From contig VWRR01000019.1 of the NCBI GenBank assembly GCA_013995675.1, positions 248,001-312,000 of the forward strand: a stretch of 64,000 bases of DNA, given 5' to 3'. Position numbers and translations under genes: made by a program. Source of the DNA: Cyanidiococcus yangmingshanensis (taxonomy: Eukaryota; Rhodophyta; Bangiophyceae; Cyanidiales; Cyanidiaceae). Of this stretch, positions 33,349 to 44,728 are shown in pieces. Numbering within the stretch: the stretch's first letter is position 1; every line of letters begins with the position of its first letter. Below the pieces are notes generated by a model, which searched no databases, had not been told where the DNA came from, and saw only the letters and a list, made by a program, of their open reading frames with translations.

Positions 33349-34038
33349 TCTCGTATGTACCAAACTTGCTTGATCAGCGAAGGATAGGCGGCCTTTCCGA
33401 TGGCATCCAGGTGCGTACAAGACCGTTGATGGAGCCAAAGGACACGGTGAAACATCCTGACTATGCATCACGTGGAGCATGCGTACGCCGGGTGAACACG
33501 AGTGTCGTCGATGAAGGTTGGTCGTAGGAGGGTGCGATGAGATCAGCGAGCTGTTGGCACGGATTCGAAACGGGACTTGGCGCCCATACATTGTCCCTGA
33601 GATGATGAGTATGTGTCATTGAGGTTGTTCATGTTGGGAAACCGCTCGAGCATTCCCTCGTTCATCGAAAAAAATCATGAGCTGAACGAGACGTCAAGTG
33701 CCGGTGATCCCCAGGTCGCCAATGCCTCTGCTTCCCATATCACTGGGTGCGCGCATTTCTATGAGATCATTCAACATAAGGACCACATGGCTCATCATTC
33801 ACCTCCAAGTTGACCGAAATCTTCTGTCTTGTCGATTTGAATACGAGCCATTCCATCGCATCTGTCATTGGCGAAAAGCCTGGGCAGCTCCACCCGCAAA
33901 GAATACATTCCTTTTCAATCTTCAGCGGGCTGCGAGATCCTCGAAGATTCCGACTGGAATCCGCGTGACTCGAGATACTACAAACAACAGCGACAACAAC
34001 AACAATCAGAGAACGGGTCGAAAAAGCAGCCGCAAAAT
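33349..34038. other. intergenic, no supported gene
   Basis: No protein-like frame. A CAA-rich run of about 20 bases occurs near 33985-34006. Confidence 0.4.
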
Positions 34039-34344
34039 TCACTCCTGAGCGATCGCTCTTTTAGATGCTGCGGCCACTCGCCGAGTCGCCTCTTGGAGCA
34101 GGTCTGCATCCATTTTATCCGTCGGCAGGTGAATATAACGAATACAAGAGCCTCGCACACTACAAGTATTGCGTAAAAGCAAGAGCACTAGCGGCGCATC
34201 GGGGTTACTGACGTGGATCTGCGCCAGACGAACGTTGAGGTACTGGTCCACGGCCGTCAGTCGTCCTCGTATGCAGAGATCATTTTTCAGTTCAACCGTG
34301 ATCTCTTCACCGATCAGTGTCTGCAGAATCGCCGTAAAGAACAT
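34039..34344 (-). CDS. LSM2: U6 snRNA/mRNA-decay protein LSM2
   Basis: LSM2 belongs to the LSm1-7 (cytoplasmic mRNA decay) and LSm2-8 (U6 snRNA) rings. The product has 101 residues from the ATG at 34344, close to the family's usual 95. The Sm1 motif reads VELKNDLCIRGRLTAVDQYL with NVRLAQI, and Sm2 reads TCSVRGSCIRYIHLP. VELKNDL, DQYLN and the PTDKMDADLLQEATRR tail are specific to LSM2 among the LSm proteins. The frame is open for 93 codons upstream, but that part is unconserved, so the start is set at the conserved MFFTAILQTLIG. Confidence 0.95.
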   Translation of the reverse strand: MFFTAILQTLIGEEITVELKNDLCIRGRLTAVDQYLNVRLAQIHVSNPDAPLVLLLLRNTCSVRGSCIRYIHLPTDKMDADLLQEATRRVAAASKRAIAQE

Positions 34345-34769
34345 GATGGTGCCAATCGCTTGAAGATTTCGTCGATACGGTCCAGACGTCGGCGCAGCGA
34401 CACTGGTCCAGTTCCGAGAAGCCGACGTGCACTTTGCTCGCTTCCTGCAGACCCTCGTCCGGAAGAGTGACTCTTCAAGTCTCTTGACAGGTTCTAAATC
34501 TTGCGTATCCCAACTCCAATATCCTGTCCGTCTGTCTGAACGTTTAGGGCCCGGGGTACAGGCGGACAACTCTCGCCTGTCAGCGACGTTCTCAGTGAAC
34601 GCAAACGCTACGCGCGAGTCCAACGCCCCGAGCGAGACGAAAGCCTTCCGAGACAGGTTCGAGAGAGACCAGGCTTCGTTCGCAATGATCGCGACTCAGA
34701 CGCTCGATACAGCAGCACGAACCTGCGTTCTTGGCTTGTCGGAGAGCGTCCTTTCAGGGAGTTGGCCAC
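34345..34769. other. spacer between LSM2 and the RING gene
   Basis: Both flanking genes run leftward, so this holds the LSM2 promoter. Nothing else is recognised. Confidence 0.4.
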
Positions 34770-35237
34770 TCAAACACATGTCCAAAGCGGCGCTGCGCAG
34801 AGTGGACAGCGGTTTGCGTATCGACTCCAGCGGAGAATGCATTCGACGTGGTACTGGTGATTGCAGGAGAGCACCCACCAGCGTTCATCGTGATCGAGCG
34901 GTAGTTGGTTTTCCAACAAATCGACCATTGAGTCCTCTTCATGATCGAAGCATATCACACATATCACAGGCGTTGTTCGCGTCTGTTGCGATATACCCAC
35001 GGTGAACAACCGCTCATGATTTGGTGTAGATGGTGTCGGCTTCGGACTCGAGTGCTGCGCTCCCCCATGGACAGTTTCAGTTGCATACCTATCCGTGAAT
35101 GTAGGTGCGTTTGGGCTCGTGCTGGTACTGTCTCGCGAATCGATTTGAGTCGAAAGTGCTCGAGAGACGTTTCCGTGTCGGTGGTTGTCGAGGGCCACCG
35201 AGAGCCAAATCCCAATAGCAATCACGTCGATGAACAT
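34770..35237 (-). CDS. RING-H2 finger protein, probable E3 ligase
   Basis: The 155-residue product starts at the ATG at 35237 with a hydrophobic N-terminus (MFIDVIAIGIWLSVAL) that may be a signal anchor. A disordered, Ser/Thr/Pro-rich stretch follows. The C-terminus holds a RING-H2 finger: CVIC, a spacer with LENQLPLDHDERWW, CNHQYHVEC and CPLC, in C3H2C3 order. Such proteins pair with an E2 to ubiquitinate membrane substrates. An upstream frame (35443-35222) might extend the N-terminus. The substrate cannot be inferred. Confidence 0.8.
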   Translation of the reverse strand: MFIDVIAIGIWLSVALDNHRHGNVSRALSTQIDSRDSTSTSPNAPTFTDRYATETVHGGAQHSSPKPTPSTPNHERLFTVGISQQTRTTPVICVICFDHEEDSMVDLLENQLPLDHDERWWVLSCNHQYHVECILRWSRYANRCPLCAAPLWTCV

Positions 35238-36402
35238 AGAGAGAGACGACTACACCGCTGCAGCTTCTTTGTTGGCAACGGCTCCGTTGAGGGATTGGCG
35301 TCTTGTTCGCTCCACCCGGTTGTCATCGACGATGTCTGCATAGATCGATGATGACGTCGATGCTTGTCGGGCCTGGTACGCTCTCGGCCGACGAGCAGTA
35401 TCGACAGGTTACGGTCAGCGCAAAGAACGAGAAACGGTCTCATTCAGTGTTCATGCAAGGTTGGAACGATATTGGATAAAGCACCTAGATGGGTTGTGGA
35501 ATGATGCAGCCTGATGGTCCCGGTCTCGGTTACCCGTTCAGCTGTCGGTGGACACACTCAGAATCAGATTTGATACAGACACGATGTGAGGCGTTCTCGC
35601 CTGGCGACGATTTTAGACGGCTGCTGCATTGGGTCCTCTCCTGGGGTGCTTCCGCTAATTCAGTGGCGTACACTGGATTCACACAATAACTTTCGAGTGG
35701 GTTCATTCTTTTCTTGGGAAAATGCATCGGTTTTCACACCAAGATTGATGCTGTGAATTTCTAGAGGTCGACAGTTTCCACAACGCGCGTCGTACCGAAA
35801 CATCACCCAAGAGTCAAGCCTTTGGGATACGCGTACTCCACCGACATCCAGCGTGATCATCAAGTGCAGCTGAACTGCCTCGCTGTCGACTGCGCTGGGC
35901 GAGACTCTCTCATTCGTTTCGTTGTATCATCCTTGCGCGGGTCTTGACACGGGTGCCGCAACGGACATCGCCTGCATGCTCCTCTAACGAGCAGGGAATA
36001 TCCAAATCCTCGAAAAGAGGTTGGGTCAATCGGTCGAGATCGTTCCTGTTCATGCTGCCTCGACCTGACTGGATCCCTCGAGAGCAGCCCAAGGACAAAA
36101 GGTGGACGTCGATCATTCTCAATACTTGAACGTATTGAAATTCAGCGTTCGTTTTGATGGACGGGTTGGGTGCAAGGTTATCCGGCCAAGCCCTCAAGTT
36201 CCATTGCATGAGGGATCCGTCCCAAGCGCACCTCTTTTATCGAAATCACGTACGTTCCGTCGAGGCGATGCACGCTTCCAGGGCATTCATCATTTGCAGC
36301 ATGCTTTTTTTCGACACCGCACACTGTATCGAACTCTGTACCAATCATTCGTTGTGACGAGGCAGGGGTGCTCTCTTCGACTTGTTCACAATCCGATACG
36401 AA
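35238..36402. other. intergenic, no supported gene
   Basis: A minus-strand frame of 99 residues (36209-35910) is open but resembles no family. No other signal is visible. Confidence 0.35.
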
Positions 36403-37219
36403 TCATAGGATTGATCGGTACGTACCCCGGAGTAGCTCAAGCGGCGTCTTGCGCTTCCAATACTGCGCCAGGGCCTGACAGACATGTTCATCGCGTATTG
36501 GATGAACCACTAGAAATGTTTCGTGCTGCGGTCGTTTTTGACGTCGGCAGAGTCGTTGACTGCGGCACCGTATTGCGCAGTTCAACGAGTCGAGACGGTA
36601 ATGCGGCTTTCAGCGCGCCACCGCTTCCCATCGTTTGCTGAGCAGCGTCCATATGAGGGGCAGCGCCACCTCGGAGCATGCCGAGGAGGTCACGGCCAAC
36701 TACTGGTACCGTCCCCAACGCCCCCGAGCTATTCAAAACTGGGTTTCCGGCTGCCGAGAACGTCGCAGAAGCTGCAGCGATTTGGTCTCGAAGTCGTCGA
36801 ACCTCACTGTTGCGTTCCTCCATGGTTATCTCGAGAGATGAGATGTGGGCACGAAGCATATCGATCTCAGCAAGCGTTCGTTTCAGCGCTGCTCTCGTCT
36901 CTTGCAACTGGGCATTCAGTCCCCGAATATGTTCATGATCCGCTTCGCGTTCCATTCGACTGCGTACTCGGTCAAAAGACTCATCTGTCGACGGGTTTCG
37001 GAGACCCGAACGGGGACCCCGCAACGTAGACGCTATCGATGCACTCGTTTGAGTGCCTTCGCCACGAAGCCTATTTGCATTGTCATTCGAGTACGCACGA
37101 TCGATCCGTTCACCAGTCCCTACACCAGTTATAGGGTCATCGTCAGTCTCTTCCTCATCTTCCTCGATCACGGTGAGGTTTTTCCGCACAGCTGCTCGGC
37201 GTGCATTAACGCCAGCCAT
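36403..37219 (-). CDS. coiled-coil protein, unidentified
   Basis: From the ATG at 37219 the product begins basic, turns acidic (IEEDEEETDDD), then has a coiled coil of about 60 residues (AQLQETRAALKRTLAEIDML). A Gly/Ala-rich part follows. At about 36560 the protein-like sequence passes into the next frame (FLVVHPIRDEHVCQALAQYW) and ends at 36403. The last part looks like a small folded domain. I do not recognise it. Confidence 0.5.
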
Positions 37220-39179
37220 ACTCGTACGGCAGCTATACTCTAACTCCGTAGGGGTAACCGAAACCAGTCCCTATCAATCGTGGTGATTATCCACCAGTGA
37301 TGAACACACGCAGTCGTATGGTTTCGTACCAGCAGTGCCCCCGTCGAGGTCGAAACAGTAAAAAGGAGCAGAGCCCTTTTGGGAAGCTCGCGTGACCCGC
37401 TGGAGCCCCCTGCCGCCTTCTCTGCCAAAATACTTGACAAAGCGAGACGACCGATGCGGATGCTTGGCTTGAATGGTTTCACCAAACACTCGTTCGCAAC
37501 CGAAGAAACTGCCTCCAAAGCGCTGGAAACCAAGACCTAGAGACCGTTGCAAACGGCCCTGCTGGAATGCAGCATCGGCGCTTGGCGAGAGAAAACGATC
37601 CTCGATGACATGGGATCGAGCCGTAGTCCAATATCGTCCCTAATCATGCAGTCTTGTCCCATTTAAATCCACTCGATCCAGAGGTTCCCATGAATCGTTT
37701 TTTTGGACCGAAGGCGTCTCCCGGTCGATGAGGTATCTCCCTTGCTGCATGCTTTCTTTTGCACAAATTTTTCGACGTTCTCCTGTGTGATCCTCATTTG
37801 GATTCAGTATTTTCAACGTCGGCATCATGAAGCATGATTTGATGACCATATCTCGTCGAGACCTAGTGGACCAGGCATGCACGCTGTGCTGGTTTTGCCG
37901 GTCGTAAGCGCCTCCGCTTTTTGGTAGGGCGAGCAAATGAAACGCTTCTTCGAATAGAGTGCAGTCGGTGATTCGTAACGTGCTGGTTATCGTCTGGTTA
38001 GTGTGGCTGTTCGACGAGCGGTGCGATGCCGTATACCACTGCAGTTTACGAACCAGGTCGAGCATCCATCGAGTGACAGGTGCAGATCCCTTTCGTATTC
38101 GTGTCGAATCTTTCGTGCTTCATCGTTGAGAAAGGTTGACCTCGTCCGGACTGGTGCATTCAACGACTTGGCTCAGCTTTGCCTCCATGAAGAGCAGTTC
38201 TGTGTCGGATGCTTCGTTTGGACCATCTTCATTGGATTGGGCTGACTCCGGGCGAGAACCCTCCCCTGACCGATACCCGACCCTAAACGTCATGCTCACG
38301 CACTTGAATATCGTTGCTGTGCTGCATCTCCGACGACGCTTTGACTGGGATCCTTCATGGAAGCAAAATTATGGAAAGCCCATCGCTACATGCTTCCTTA
38401 TGATCTTTAGGCGAGAGCCGGAGTACCAATGCTTGAACCAGACGCTGGATTCAGTGAAGACACGAACGCAAGAGCGACCCTTGCGAGATGATCGTCCATT
38501 CTGCCAAACGTAAGACTGCTCATTCCATGACTGAATTTCGAACACTTTCCTCCACATCAGATTTGTTTCAAAGCGTTGTCATAGAGAGACGAGTCGGGAC
38601 TTGTCGGTTCTCATCATCTCTTTCAATTGAGCTCGTCTCAACATCCCTTTGTTCATAAAAAACGCTTACTACAGCGTCGTCGGTACTGATCGGCTCGAGG
38701 TGCGAATACCATCACACGCGCCACCTTGAAGCAATATCGGGAGACGCCTGAACAAGTCCACTGCTCGAGTGCTCGAATGTACCAAGAAGCATATGCTACT
38801 TTAGCACATTTGCCGTCTTCTTTTGGCAGCGCTGACCCGCGTGATTTCTCTACGGCTCAGTCGCTCTTCATCAAAAGCTTCCATGTTCAGAGACATACCT
38901 AATGTAGAATATCAAGGTTCAAGTGTGATCCACTTCTCGAGCACGACTCCATGCATCTCTGACTTTGTTTCTGCTTGCTCCTCGACGTCCTCGTCCGTTT
39001 CCAGCCGCCGCCAGTCGAGCCGATGCAGGCTGGCCAGCACAGTTGCCCCAGGTTATTGACCCGCGTGGGACCGCGAAACGTTTCTTTGCAAACGTCTTCG
39101 TGGACCTCCTTGTGAAACAAACCGTCGTTTCGATTGGTCTAACGGTTCGTGAGAGGTGGCGCCCCCATGATCGACAGCC
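37220..39179. other. long gene-free stretch
   Basis: Nearly 2 kb without a convincing frame. Two short minus-strand frames (37552-37274 and 37533-37240) overlap and neither is recognisable. It contains the upstream region of the 39.2-kb gene. Confidence 0.4.
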
Positions 39180-42100
39180 ATGAAAGCAGAGTCGGACGAC
39201 ACCAGCCGGACGGGTGCGGACGCCTCCAGGCCCCTTTCAAGCGCTGCTCTGAAGCAAACGGCGAACTGGCCACTCAAGCGCCCTCTGAACGATGCACTAC
39301 CAGAGGCTATTGATGAAGATGAAATAACTGGGCGCGACGCCAGAATAGTCACTGATCCGACAACCGATGCGGCAGTGAACCCGTTCTGGAGAGCAGCGCA
39401 CGCGCTAGGCCTGGACGCACTGGCTTCGACAGCGCCACCATCTCGTTCCATCAGCGAGTTTTCGGAACCGGTCGAAAAGGCAGCTGCAGGCGCCACTTGC
39501 ACAACACCAATGAGCGCGCGTAGACCCGACTCAGTTTGGACACCAGAGAAGCGCTCACGACCGCTCACCGAACGAGCTCGACGAGACGGTGCATCAGGAG
39601 AGAACGCCAGTGACGGCCCTCCATGGGCGCCAAGACCTCAGCTGGTCGAGTTCAATGAACAGCAAACGTTCGAGGAACGTAACCACGTCTTTTATGGAAA
39701 TCCAGGTCATGGGGAGCTGTCATGGCGTCCATCCCATTTTAGGCAGAGCACAGAGGCACCGCGCACTTGGAGAGCCTCCTCCTCGACAACGGCAGCTGCC
39801 GCCGATGCAGCGTGTTGTACTGAGACTGAATCTGTCAATGAGGGTACCTCAAGCACGATGAGCATGCCTTGGAGTCCAGTCACTGCTCTAGGAGCACCGG
39901 TTTCCATCGCTTCATGGAGCAGCGAGACCTTGTCGATCGAGGAACCAACCAAACGCGCAAAGCTGGTGCACGCAAAGTCTGTTGCTGAACCGGAGACAAA
40001 TGAGGACTGTATGGAGGATGCTTGGGTGCGCGCTTTGGCATGGATTCACCAGCAGAGGAGCCAGGCCGCCGTTCAGTTGAATGCTGGAGGCAGCTCTGAG
40101 CCCACTCAAGTCATCAACACGGCCGCGGATGAGGAAACGATCCAGTCTGCCATCGAGATCGTCTCCACGGCTGACGAGAACGCCTCTGTCGCGTGCATGG
40201 CCCCTGAAGATAGGTCCGAGCAGAGTCTGTGCTGGCCACTTGGATGCATCCCGATGTACACGCGTTGGCTGGAACGCGCTCGTCCGCAATGGCTGGAGAT
40301 GGTCGCGGTCCGTTGTCGTCGTGCTGCTTCAAGCAAAACTGATACAGCGCTCAGTAACAAATCCCCTTTGGAATCATGGCCTGTTTCATCCGATCCAACA
40401 CCTAGATTGCGACCCAATGCGTACCCTACGGGTACCGCTGGTGATCAGCTGAGGCAAAAACATCGGCAAGAGCTCGACGCGCTCGTTCAGGAAGGGCGCA
40501 CTCGTCTGGAACAACTCCTTGCAGCATCGAAACGGAGTCTGGCTGCAATCACCAATGAGTTGCGGAGACAAGAACACGTCTTGAACTATGTGCGTTGTCA
40601 GCACGCGTATGAAAGGCGCTGCCTTCGAGAGCAAGGCCCCTCATTGGAGATGTCTCCGCGCCTCTCTGCCGAGGCCCACATCCAACACGCCCTTCGAGAG
40701 TGCATCTTTGAATCACATCCACGCGTCTTTGAGGTTCCACCCGAATGGGCATGTTCCCGCAAACTTCGAGCGGTGCAGCACGCTCTGGAGGAACTTGTTC
40801 GCTTCAATCCGACTGCAAATGGAATGCAGGCTCGGCAGGAGTGGGTGCGGCGACAACGTCAACGTCAGACTGCTGTATCATCGGGTTTATATGTCGCACC
40901 GCGCTACGAAACTTATGAGGCTGCCCTTCGAAATTGTCAGGAAGTGCTCGGTCCGCGTCGTTTTGAGGCAACAGCACCCAGTTTGGAAGCCTTGCGTGAA
41001 CACTTTGAACGAGTTCGCGAGTCCTATCCCCACATGTACACATGGTACCGCGACCTACATCGAGTCGTCCAGGCAGCGACTGCACACAATGCGCTGGAAA
41101 TGCATCTCTTCTTGTCGCTACTAGCGACCTGCTCACCGAACTCTTCCATAGCTGCCAATACAATCAATGCGCTTTTGAATTATCGAGCCGTATCGCAGGT
41201 CCGACGTCCCCGTTACGGTTCGTATCCCATGAACTCGCTCTTGAACTATCTGGCGGGATGCATGGGCGCACCGAGCGGGAGCAAGGTCACTGCCTTTCTG
41301 GATAACTTGCTACACCCGGACACCTCTCGGCGAATTACGGTCGATACACACATGCAGAAGGTACTGCTTGGCGGGTCGGGTCGGCTCACCCTCAACGCCA
41401 GGGAGTATGAGGCAATGGAGGGCGTCTTTTTGGCCGCTGCACGCTCCCTTGGTGAGCCTTGTCCCTGTCGGCTTCAATCCTGTCTATGGGCACTGCAGGC
41501 TGGACCTATCAGTTACGCCGCTGAGCTGCGTCGCTATCGTCGGTGTACCCAGATCAAGTTGAGGCTGGCCTCAGCGGAAGCGGCGGCTGTACGCTGCTCT
41601 GACCCAGACGTACTCTTCCGTATTCGTCAGGCACTGCTTGAGTTGGGCTATCTGAACGAGTTTGATGCCATCCACCAGGAAGAGGCGTTCGCTCGATGCT
41701 CTGGTTTCGTTTATGTGCCGATCCGTCGGGAGACTGTGCGTAGCATGCGAGCCCACGTGGCCATGCGTCGAGCATTCGCTCGTCGTCAAGGAAGGACACT
41801 GCTGCCGCGAGAACAAGCTGAACTGGCCTCGTTTGAATCGTCCATCACGTCAGCCGAAGCAAAAGGCCAGATCGACAATGAGCTGGAGCATTTCGAAGAC
41901 CGTGCACGTGTCGCTGCTGACCTGCATCGATGTGCTCGTCTGCTGCTGCATCAACTCGCGGAGGTAGAGGCCGTAGAGCTGGTCATTTTACCAGACAGCA
42001 ATCTGGTCAAGGACGCTTTAGAGATGCCACTGCTTTGTGCTAGAATGGATCGCACGACCAAAGCAGCGTCTCAGAATAACAAGATTGAGGCGAGCGATTC

Positions 42101-42521
42101 GGGATCAACGGTTCTGAGGAGAGACGTGCAGGTATTATCCAGCACCTGCCAGTGGGTCACAAACTCGAGCGAGCATGTTCATGGGATGGAACCAGCAGCG
42201 CTTCCACAGTCAACGCATGCAGCCATGACTACAAAGGACGGACAGCCGCCACCAGAGCCGATGCTGGCTCATGCCGTCGCTGCCTCGTCAACGCATTTGG
42301 ACGCACGAGAAGAGCAGACTCGACACAACGCTGCGACGTTGAATCCGATTGCACGCTTGAACTCCAAATCGATGACATGGACGGACGCTCATTCCAATGA
42401 TGAGCAGGACGACGACGAGGACGACGACAATGATGATGGTGATTGGGATCCGTATTTTGGTGCCCATCAATGGTTTACGGATGCTCGCCAACGCTACGGT
42501 ATTCAGACACTTTGGCATTGA
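39180..42521 (+). CDS. 1113-residue protein with phage/actinobacterial DUF-like domain
   Basis: The frame is unbroken from the ATG at 39180. Residues 1-420 are disordered and low in complexity. A helical, charged stretch follows (about 430-590). At about 610-780 there is a compact helical domain: WYRDLHRVVQAA, LLATCSPNSSIAANTINALL, GSKVTAFLDNLLHP, ITVDTHMQKVLLG, LNAREYEAMEGVFLAAARSL, LQSCLWAL. This order (WY-D, ALSPN-N, KV-AF--NL, TVD-H--, L----Y---, Q---W) matches a family of uncharacterised bacterial and phage proteins that I recall as a DUF. The region around 800-950 has further helices. The C-terminus ends in an acidic run (42412-42438). Function is unknown. A DNA-related helical fold is only a guess. 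Confidence 0.7.
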   Translation: MKAESDDTSRTGADASRPLSSAALKQTANWPLKRPLNDALPEAIDEDEITGRDARIVTDPTTDAAVNPFWRAAHALGLDALASTAPPSRSISEFSEPVEKAAAGATCTTPMSARRPDSVWTPEKRSRPLTERARRDGASGENASDGPPWAPRPQLVEFNEQQTFEERNHVFYGNPGHGELSWRPSHFRQSTEAPRTWRASSSTTAAAADAACCTETESVNEGTSSTMSMPWSPVTALGAPVSIASWSSETLSIEEPTKRAKLVHAKSVAEPETNEDCMEDAWVRALAWIHQQRSQAAVQLNAGGSSEPTQVINTAADEETIQSAIEIVSTADENASVACMAPEDRSEQSLCWPLGCIPMYTRWLERARPQWLEMVAVRCRRAASSKTDTALSNKSPLESWPVSSDPTPRLRPNAYPTGTAGDQLRQKHRQELDALVQEGRTRLEQLLAASKRSLAAITNELRRQEHVLNYVRCQHAYERRCLREQGPSLEMSPRLSAEAHIQHALRECIFESHPRVFEVPPEWACSRKLRAVQHALEELVRFNPTANGMQARQEWVRRQRQRQTAVSSGLYVAPRYETYEAALRNCQEVLGPRRFEATAPSLEALREHFERVRESYPHMYTWYRDLHRVVQAATAHNALEMHLFLSLLATCSPNSSIAANTINALLNYRAVSQVRRPRYGSYPMNSLLNYLAGCMGAPSGSKVTAFLDNLLHPDTSRRITVDTHMQKVLLGGSGRLTLNAREYEAMEGVFLAAARSLGEPCPCRLQSCLWALQAGPISYAAELRRYRRCTQIKLRLASAEAAAVRCSDPDVLFRIRQALLELGYLNEFDAIHQEEAFARCSGFVYVPIRRETVRSMRAHVAMRRAFARRQGRTLLPREQAELASFESSITSAEAKGQIDNELEHFEDRARVAADLHRCARLLLHQLAEVEAVELVILPDSNLVKDALEMPLLCARMDRTTKAASQNNKIEASDSGSTVLRRDVQVLSSTCQWVTNSSEHVHGMEPAALPQSTHAAMTTKDGQPPPEPMLAHAVAASSTHLDAREEQTRHNAATLNPIARLNSKSMTWTDAHSNDEQDDDEDDDNDDGDWDPYFGAHQWFTDARQRYGIQTLWH

Positions 42522-43237
42522 AGGAGTTGAGAGTTATCTCCGACGTTGGACGCATCTGGACTGGCACTTTGCCAGAAAAACCGATATATGTCATCTCAGA
42601 AAGCGAGGTCGTCTCAGATGCGATTGGGCCTCTTTCATGGACGACAACCCATCATGTGGGGAATCAACCTCTTCTGATAAAAATCGAGGATGCTAGGAGA
42701 GCCTTCCACCTTTTTGATGAAGAACGCTTCGCGCAAGGTGCATTGTCGGGAACGCGGCGCTATCATGGTCCCTGTATCAATTGCATAAACGCTGTGTGTC
42801 TCTGAATATGCAAATTGCTCCCCTTGATTCCCGATGATTCTCGGTTGAAGCAACCATGGAGACGACCTAATCTGCCTGCTCGACATGGACGGCATCAGGG
42901 CTCGTCGGCCAGTGGACCCTACCACCGAATGCATTGGCTTGCCTTGTTGGGGACGGTCTCGCAACTCCAGTGTATCGTCGCTCAAGTGAAGATGCTACGA
43001 GGCAGGGAATAGGACGCCTCCCGTTTGGCGAAACGGTTGGTCAAGCAGTGCCACGCGAGATCGGCAGCTAGGGGTGATGACGCGACCACATGACATTTTG
43101 TTCTTTGCTGGAGTCACTCGATCGAGATGGCATGTCCTCAGTTCTTGTAGGAGACGTCCCCGCTTGTCAGGGCCATTGGGTCTCGTCCAAACGACAGCAG
43201 CGCTCTGAACAAGAACCATCGAGCCACAGCGAAGGCT
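42522..43237. other. convergent spacer, no supported gene
   Basis: It lies between the ends of the 39-kb gene and the WD40 gene. No protein-like frame is present. Confidence 0.45.
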
Positions 43238-44686
43238 TTACAGTCCTGATCCGAACCGATTGATCAGCAGAACGCTACCGAGTCCATCGCTTACCATTTT
43301 GTTTTGGTCAAACTGGACTGTTGAGAGGGATTCTGAGTGCCCCACCAATTCAAAGAGCGGCCGCCGATAGCTCCGCGACCAGACTCGTACACTTCCACCC
43401 GACAAGCCCAGGATGGTACTTTCGATGTGCGGATACGGCTCCTCTGACTCGTCCAGCACCTGAGCAGCATCAGGAATCGGTATCGTTTCTTTTCTAGTCG
43501 GCTCCGCCAACTTGATCACATTCTCTGCAGACTGGATTTCTTGAACACCTGGCATTGTCGTGCGACCTGCGGTGACCAGTTTGGTCGCATCAGCGGAGAT
43601 CGAGCGAACAGCACCACGATGTGCCCGAAAGCGTTGTACCTGCCCGCCCTGATGGAGATCTAGTCCTCGCACGAGGCCCAGCTCATCCCCTACCCATAGG
43701 ATTTCCGTATCGGGTTCGTAGAATATTGCAGATATACCAGCGGTTTGGTCGTTTTCATCGTCAGCGTACGTATTGAGACACAAGATACACTGGCCAGTCG
43801 ATAGCGAGAATATCCGCACCGTGCCATCGAGACAGCCTACAAGGCAGTGCTGGGGAGTCGCCTCCATCGACAGCGCTGGAACCTGGATGTCGATGTCTAC
43901 AAGAGGCGGAACAGGAACCGTGAGTTCGTCAGGACGAGGTGCCTGGGCTGGGTAGACGCGCAAACGCCCGTCCAGGGAGGCTGCTGCAAAGCGAGACCCT
44001 GGTAGAAGGGCGACGCCAACGACCGGTGCGGCAAATGCACTAGGCCAAGCTAGGAAGTTGACCACCGTTTCCTGGTGCAAGAACCAATACTGCAACGAAC
44101 CATCATTGTAGCCGATCACGGCGACTGTCCCATCAAAGTCGAGTGCACTCGTTGCAGCGACACAAGCTGGGTCGAGACGGCTGCAGGGTGCCTCCAGACT
44201 GCGCAGCAGACGACGGTCCTCTAGGTCAACCCAACGCACTCGTCCGGACTGGGAGCCTACCAATACCTCTGAATTGACATACTTGAAGCCGGCGACGTTG
44301 TCGTCCTCGAAAACCAAAAGCGCCAACTGTTCGCACTTGCCCGCCTTCCAGTTCTCCTCCGAGGAGCGTGCCTCACGAAACGCTGATGCACGCAGTTCGT
44401 GCACCCGTCGCTGCAAGAATGACCAATTGAAGGCGTCATCGGCGTCTCCGGATTGGCCGCTATTCTGGTACTGGTCATCCTCGTTGTTGTTGTTGTTGTC
44501 GTCGCCTTCACTGTTTCCACTGGAGCCTCCACGCTTTCCCGAGCCGAATGGAGGCTGCTCACCGCCGCCTCGGCTCAGCCAGAGACGACGGGTAGCGAGA
44601 CGGTAAACGTAGCGTCCCCAGTGTCGACGACAACGGTTATACCTGCTCTTTTGTTTTCCCACGTATGTCGTCGTCAAAACAAACAT
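43238..44686 (-). CDS. WD40-repeat protein, possibly organelle-targeted
   Basis: The ATG at 44686 is used because the frame further upstream has no ATG. The first 60 residues are rich in Arg, Tyr and Ser and lack acids, like a plastid or mitochondrial transit peptide, and a Gly/Ser then Asp/Asn tract follows. From about residue 130 a beta-propeller runs to the end: VLVGSQSGRVRWVDLEDRRL, VAVIGYNDGSLQYWFLHQ, AAASLDGRLRVYP, LVGCLDGTVRIFSLSTGQ, LWVGDELGLVRGLDL, VRSISADATKLVTAGR, LSGGSVRVWSRSYRRPLFEL, and MVSDGLGSVLLIN. That is about seven blades, consistent with a single propeller. Partners are unknown. The frame is unbroken. Confidence 0.82.
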   Translation of the reverse strand: MFVLTTTYVGKQKSRYNRCRRHWGRYVYRLATRRLWLSRGGGEQPPFGSGKRGGSSGNSEGDDNNNNNEDDQYQNSGQSGDADDAFNWSFLQRRVHELRASAFREARSSEENWKAGKCEQLALLVFEDDNVAGFKYVNSEVLVGSQSGRVRWVDLEDRRLLRSLEAPCSRLDPACVAATSALDFDGTVAVIGYNDGSLQYWFLHQETVVNFLAWPSAFAAPVVGVALLPGSRFAAASLDGRLRVYPAQAPRPDELTVPVPPLVDIDIQVPALSMEATPQHCLVGCLDGTVRIFSLSTGQCILCLNTYADDENDQTAGISAIFYEPDTEILWVGDELGLVRGLDLHQGGQVQRFRAHRGAVRSISADATKLVTAGRTTMPGVQEIQSAENVIKLAEPTRKETIPIPDAAQVLDESEEPYPHIESTILGLSGGSVRVWSRSYRRPLFELVGHSESLSTVQFDQNKMVSDGLGSVLLINRFGSGL

Positions 44687-44728
44687 ACACCAGGGCGTCG
44701 ACCGAGCGCTCTCTGGAGAACGCACCAC

